Origin: Flavobacterium sp. N502536
GTDB lineage: Bacteria; Bacteroidota; Bacteroidia; Flavobacteriales; Flavobacteriaceae
NCBI RefSeq assembly: GCF_025947345.1
Contig: NZ_CP110011.1
Coordinates: forward strand, 2,232,001-2,296,000
DNA: 64,000 nucleotides
Reading direction: 5' to 3'
Below are positions 61,028 through 64,000 of this stretch, piece by piece (positions within the stretch are counted from its first letter, which is position 1; the number at the start of each line of letters is the position of its first letter). The position numbers were made by a program, and so were the translations under genes. The notes beneath the pieces are model-generated. The model was not told the DNA's origin. It was given only the letters and a program-made list of their open reading frames with translations, and ran no database searches.

Positions 61028-63148
61028 TTAAATTCTGTATGTAAAGGCTATAGTGGCAATACGATTGTCAAGATCGTATCTTTTATTGATGCTCGTTTGC
61101 GCTATAACCGAATTGATGTGAAAATTATTAGTATTAAAAATGTCTGTAATATTAAGTTTGATATTTCCTTTTTTAGCCAGCACCTGTTTTGAAATACCAA
61201 TACTAAAATCAAAAAAAGCATCTCTTTCATAAATCCCAAGATTAGATTTTGATTGGTACTGTGCATTGGCTTCGGCTTTCCAGCTTTCGGTGATCGTAAA
61301 GGAATTCTGAACACTTAGATTTAAAGTAACAATTGGGTCAATTTTATCCGTATTCACTACATTCCCCATAAACCTGTTTTCGAAAATATTGAAAAGGGTA
61401 TTCACCGACCACCATTTGTAAATTTCGGCTGTATTGGTAATGTTTGCGCCATAATTGTATGATTTGGCCACATTAATTTGAGAGGTCACCGTAGTGTTAT
61501 TGGCAGGATTGTAATCGTAAACCTCTGTAAAAACATCTTTGGTTTTGCTGAAATACAACGAAGCCATAAAAGCACTTTTCCAGGCATATCCAATTTCTGT
61601 TGAATGTGTAATCTCAGGAACCAGATTCGGATTTCCCTGTGAATAGTTGAACGAATCGTCATAAAAACGAAACGGATTTAAATCAAACTGACTTGGTCTG
61701 TTGATTCTTTTACTATAGGAGGCATGCAAAGAATGATCGTTGCTTAACTCATATTTCAAAGAAACACTGGGAAACCATTTTAAATAATCGTCTTTGTGTT
61801 CTTCATTTAAAGTCTTCTGTAAAATATTTATGGCCGTATATTCGGTTCTTAGACCTCCCTGAATATTGAAATTCTCCAGTTGGTATTTATAATTGGCGTA
61901 AGCGGCATAAATTTGCTCTTTGTATTCAAAATGATTGGTTGAATTAGCATCAACGATCCATTGATTGTTGTCGTAATACTCATAAACCGATGGATTGTCA
62001 TTGTTTTTCACACTGGCTTTAACTCCCCATTCGATAGATTGTTTTTCTTTTAACGGATTGACGAAATCAATTTTTCCGGTAAAAACACTCAACTGCGACG
62101 GAATAAAACCTCTGCGGTCGTTAACTGCTACAGCTGCAGGATTGGTGTTTTTGGCACTCTGAAACTGATTTGATCTGAACTTTGATGTTTCATATTCAAA
62201 ATCAAAAGACATGTTTTTTCCTTCGGTATTAAACTTGTGAACGCCGGAGAAACCATAGGTATAATCGTTCCATTTTTCTTTGCTGTCATTGTAGGTAAAG
62301 GCATCAAATTGTACCTGATCTAAGGCATTCAGCAAGGTATTTTTACCATTGGCAATGTTTTCATAACGGCCCAGTTTTGCATCCACATACACTTCTAAAT
62401 TGGTTTTGGGTGAAACCTCATAAGTGGTACCAATCTTAAAATTATTAGAAGTCAGTGGTTCATCGGTAACCGAAGTCTGATGGTTTTTTGTCGAAATAGT
62501 TTGACGGGTATTGTCTGTATATTGAATCTGATCGAATTCTTTGCGTTCTTCTTCCCCTCTGAAAGTGTAACTGTAATTTCCGTAAACGCCAAACTTATCT
62601 TTGTTGTAACTCAGGTTTACGCCCGAATTTGTTCGGTTTTTACGGCCTCTTCCATAGTTGGTAAACACCGTTCCTTTAAGTCCGCCTGCATTGGGTTTTT
62701 TTAGAACAATATTAATAATTCCGGCTTTTCCGGTAGCGTCGTATTTTGAAGAAGGATTGGTAATCACTTCAATTTGTTTGATATTGGATGAGGTGGTTGA
62801 CTTTAGGTAATTGGCCAGTTCTTTTTGCGAAAGCTGCGTTAGTTTGCCATTAATCATTACCCCGACACCCTGTTGTCCGCGAATCGATAATTCTCCGTCC
62901 TGAGACACTACAACGCCAGGAGCGCGTGATAAAACGTCTAAAGCAGTACCGCCTTCAGAAACAATGCTGTTTTCGACATTAAAAACCAATCGATCTGATT
63001 TTTGAGTATATAAAACTTTCTTTTTTGTGATTACAATTTCATCTAATGCATTGATCGAGGTTTCGACGATGCTGTCTCTTCCTTTTTCTGTCTGCGAGTA
63101 TCCGTAGACTGAAAATGCGAGTACAATAGATGTTATAATATGCTTCAT
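61028..63148 (-). CDS. Outer-membrane beta-barrel protein with TonB-receptor plug
   Basis: A 706-residue protein with a signal peptide (MKHIITSIVLAFSVYGYSQ). The plug-like segment follows at about residues 30-150 (ALDEIVITKKKVLY, ALDVLSRAPGVVVSQDGELSI, GVGVMINGKLTQLSQKELAN). The barrel ends RIATIAFTYRI. It belongs to the outer-membrane-barrel group with a plug but lacks the carboxypeptidase domain. A promoter with a Fur-like palindrome lies 230 nt upstream, and the gene is convergent with the iron-uptake operon, so iron-regulated uptake is plausible. Ligand unknown. Confidence 0.85.
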   Translation of the reverse strand: MKHIITSIVLAFSVYGYSQTEKGRDSIVETSINALDEIVITKKKVLYTQKSDRLVFNVENSIVSEGGTALDVLSRAPGVVVSQDGELSIRGQQGVGVMINGKLTQLSQKELANYLKSTTSSNIKQIEVITNPSSKYDATGKAGIINIVLKKPNAGGLKGTVFTNYGRGRKNRTNSGVNLSYNKDKFGVYGNYSYTFRGEEERKEFDQIQYTDNTRQTISTKNHQTSVTDEPLTSNNFKIGTTYEVSPKTNLEVYVDAKLGRYENIANGKNTLLNALDQVQFDAFTYNDSKEKWNDYTYGFSGVHKFNTEGKNMSFDFEYETSKFRSNQFQSAKNTNPAAVAVNDRRGFIPSQLSVFTGKIDFVNPLKEKQSIEWGVKASVKNNDNPSVYEYYDNNQWIVDANSTNHFEYKEQIYAAYANYKYQLENFNIQGGLRTEYTAINILQKTLNEEHKDDYLKWFPSVSLKYELSNDHSLHASYSKRINRPSQFDLNPFRFYDDSFNYSQGNPNLVPEITHSTEIGYAWKSAFMASLYFSKTKDVFTEVYDYNPANNTTVTSQINVAKSYNYGANITNTAEIYKWWSVNTLFNIFENRFMGNVVNTDKIDPIVTLNLSVQNSFTITESWKAEANAQYQSKSNLGIYERDAFFDFSIGISKQVLAKKGNIKLNITDIFNTNNFHINSVIAQTSINKRYDLDNRIATIAFTYRI

Positions 63149-63377
63149 GATGTTTGTAATATTTTATGCGATAGGGGATTTAAAGTAATTTGTTTATCTG
63201 GCGTATAAGCAGAAAGTTGCTATTCTCTGGCAGCTGTGCTCTATTGTAGAACGAGCTGTTCGAGTTTGTCAGAAAGCATATCTTGAAGAAGTGACAAACG
63301 GTTTGATAACTTGAAAACGGTCGTTTTTATAGGGAGGAGTATGGAAAACATGGGATGTTATTTGAAGTTTCAGTTGT

Positions 63378-63409
63378 CAAATATAACACTATTTATAATA
63401 AGTCTAAAT
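63378..63409 (-). promoter_or_regulatory. Promoter and Fur-like palindrome of the barrel gene
   Basis: On the minus strand TATATTTG (63378-63385) matches TAnnTTTG. The palindrome ATTTATAAT-A-AGTCTAAAT (63391-63409) occupies the spacer. It differs at two bases from the perfect ATTTAGAATnATTCTAAAT. The leader would be about 220 nt. Confidence 0.5.
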
Positions 63410-63464
63410 AAATATAGTTAAAATTTGTGACAAATATTTTAACTCCTTGATTTTTAAGGGTTTT

Positions 63465-63627
63465 TATTTTTGCAAAAAAGTGGAAAATTGAAAATAAGGA
63501 GGTGAAATCGATGCTGAAACCAGTAAAAACAAGGCTTCATGGATTTTGAAAAAAAAGGAAGAAGCGAGGCGGAGTAAAAAAAAGAAAACCAATTTATCCC
63601 GAGGCGGAATAAATTGGTTTTAGCTTT
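63465..63627 (+). ncRNA. Candidate small transcription unit with a 12-codon frame
   Basis: On the plus strand TATTTTTG (63465-63472) is a -7 match. A strong Shine-Dalgarno-like AAGGAGGTGAAATCG precedes ATG at 63511, with the frame MLKPVKTRLHGF ending at 63549. The hairpin AAAACCAATTTAT/ATAAATTGGTTTT (63585-63621) could terminate it. It may be a small RNA, a leader, or chance. It runs opposite to both flanking genes. Confidence 0.3.
63572..63621. terminator. Terminator downstream of gldA (minus strand)
   Basis: A 13-bp stem AAAACCAATTTAT/ATAAATTGGTTTT with an 11-nt loop. The minus strand continues CTTTTTTTTAC, so it fits the end of gldA. Confidence 0.8.
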
Positions 63628-63651
63628 AAAAAGAAGCGGAGTTCCGAGGGT

Positions 63652-63999
63652 TTATTTTGTAATTTCCCTAAAAACGGCTTCGAGGTTTTTATTTTTCTGA
63701 TTCAGCTGTAGTGTCTTTAATCCATTTGCATTGGCAAAATCAAAAATAGCCGGACGCATATCTTTGTCAGCCACAAAAGTAAGCTCCCAGGTCATATCAT
63801 GTGTGTTTTTATAAGCCGTAATGTTTTCCAGTTTTGCCAAAAGCTGTTCTTCGATCTGATAATCAAATTCAACCTCAATTACTTGTGCTTTATCTTCAGA
63901 AACCAGGTGGTCTAATTTTTTGTCGGCCACAATTTGCCCTCTGTCAATAATAATGACACGGTCGCAAATGGCTTCAACTTCCTGCATAATATGTGTAGA
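63652..63999 (-). CDS. gldA: ABC transporter ATP-binding subunit, C-terminal part, probably GldA
   Basis: The frame is open to the right edge (codons STHIM before the ATG at 63987), so the gene is cut by the window. STHIMQEVEAICDRVIIIDRG is the H-loop (switch) histidine and the following strand of ABC ATPases. The last 75 residues (QVIEVEFDYQIEEQLLAKLE, KNLEAVFREITK) are the extra C-terminal domain of the GldA/CcmA-like type. In flavobacteria GldA with GldF and GldG is required for gliding. The call is based on this tail and on the organism type; the rest is not visible. Confidence 0.75.
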   Translation of the reverse strand, partial: STHIMQEVEAICDRVIIIDRGQIVADKKLDHLVSEDKAQVIEVEFDYQIEEQLLAKLENITAYKNTHDMTWELTFVADKDMRPAIFDFANANGLKTLQLNQKNKNLEAVFREITK

Positions 64000-64000
64000 C

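Noticed and set aside
1..64000. CRISPR array, prophage, insertion sequence, rRNA or tRNA genes
   Set aside because: No regularly spaced repeats, transposase, phage gene or tRNA/rRNA-like sequence was recognised on either strand.

Overview
The window looks like a chromosomal segment of a Flavobacterium-type member of the Bacteroidota. The DNA is AT-rich. Several promoters have the Bacteroidota form (TTG, a spacer of about 18-20, then TAnnTTTG). The families are typical of the group: DUF5686, GLPGLI, TonB-dependent receptors with a carboxypeptidase-regulatory N-domain, DUF4374 with PepSY, and a gliding-motility type ABC ATPase at the right edge. I see no rRNA, tRNA, CRISPR array, phage or intact insertion sequence.

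Layout. 1-9.3 kb holds housekeeping and accessory genes: the end of a DUF5686 protein, an acyltransferase, an AlkA-like glycosylase, soluble (ppa) and membrane (hppA) pyrophosphatases, a HigBA toxin-antitoxin pair between two copies of a repeat, and a deoxynucleoside kinase. 9.5-18.9 kb holds a GLPGLI/TonB-receptor pair, a thioredoxin/TPR-like secreted protein, a DUF4153 membrane protein and a secreted M28 peptidase. 19.3-51.4 kb is a large sulfur-assimilation and methionine region. 51.6-55.4 kb holds a methyltransferase, a dicarboxylate symporter and a PLP decarboxylase. 55.7-63.1 kb looks like an iron/siderophore uptake region (TonB receptor, DUF4374 lipoprotein, PepSY protein, a second outer-membrane barrel), with two AT-rich Fur-like palindromes. 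The window ends inside gldA.

How the sulfur region works. Sulfate or sulfite enters, probably through TauE-type carriers. It is activated by CysDN, reduced by CysH and then by a siroheme sulfite reductase whose cofactor is made by CobA and a Met8-like protein, with a TrxB-like ferredoxin reductase as probable electron source. Sulfide joins O-acetylhomoserine, made by a ThrA-type aspartokinase-homoserine dehydrogenase and MetX, through MetY or a MetZ-like enzyme. A split MetH with MetF makes methionine and MetK makes SAM. An Rrf2 regulator with a cysteine cluster sits in the middle.

The most striking feature is layered RNA control. metX and metH have SAM-I (S-box) riboswitches, and metK has a separate long leader. 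Three other units begin with short Met/Cys-rich leader peptides (20884, 24239, 27629), each followed by a Rho-independent terminator. This looks like Met/Cys-tRNA-dependent attenuation. Two of the three terminators are followed by a tiny protein gene; the two proteins share a C-terminal SLLFxMY...LFI motif that I do not recognise.

Two key genes are broken by apparent one-base deletions in G runs: cysH near 37853 and the large metH gene near 49998. Intergenic regions carry many dispersed palindromic repeats.
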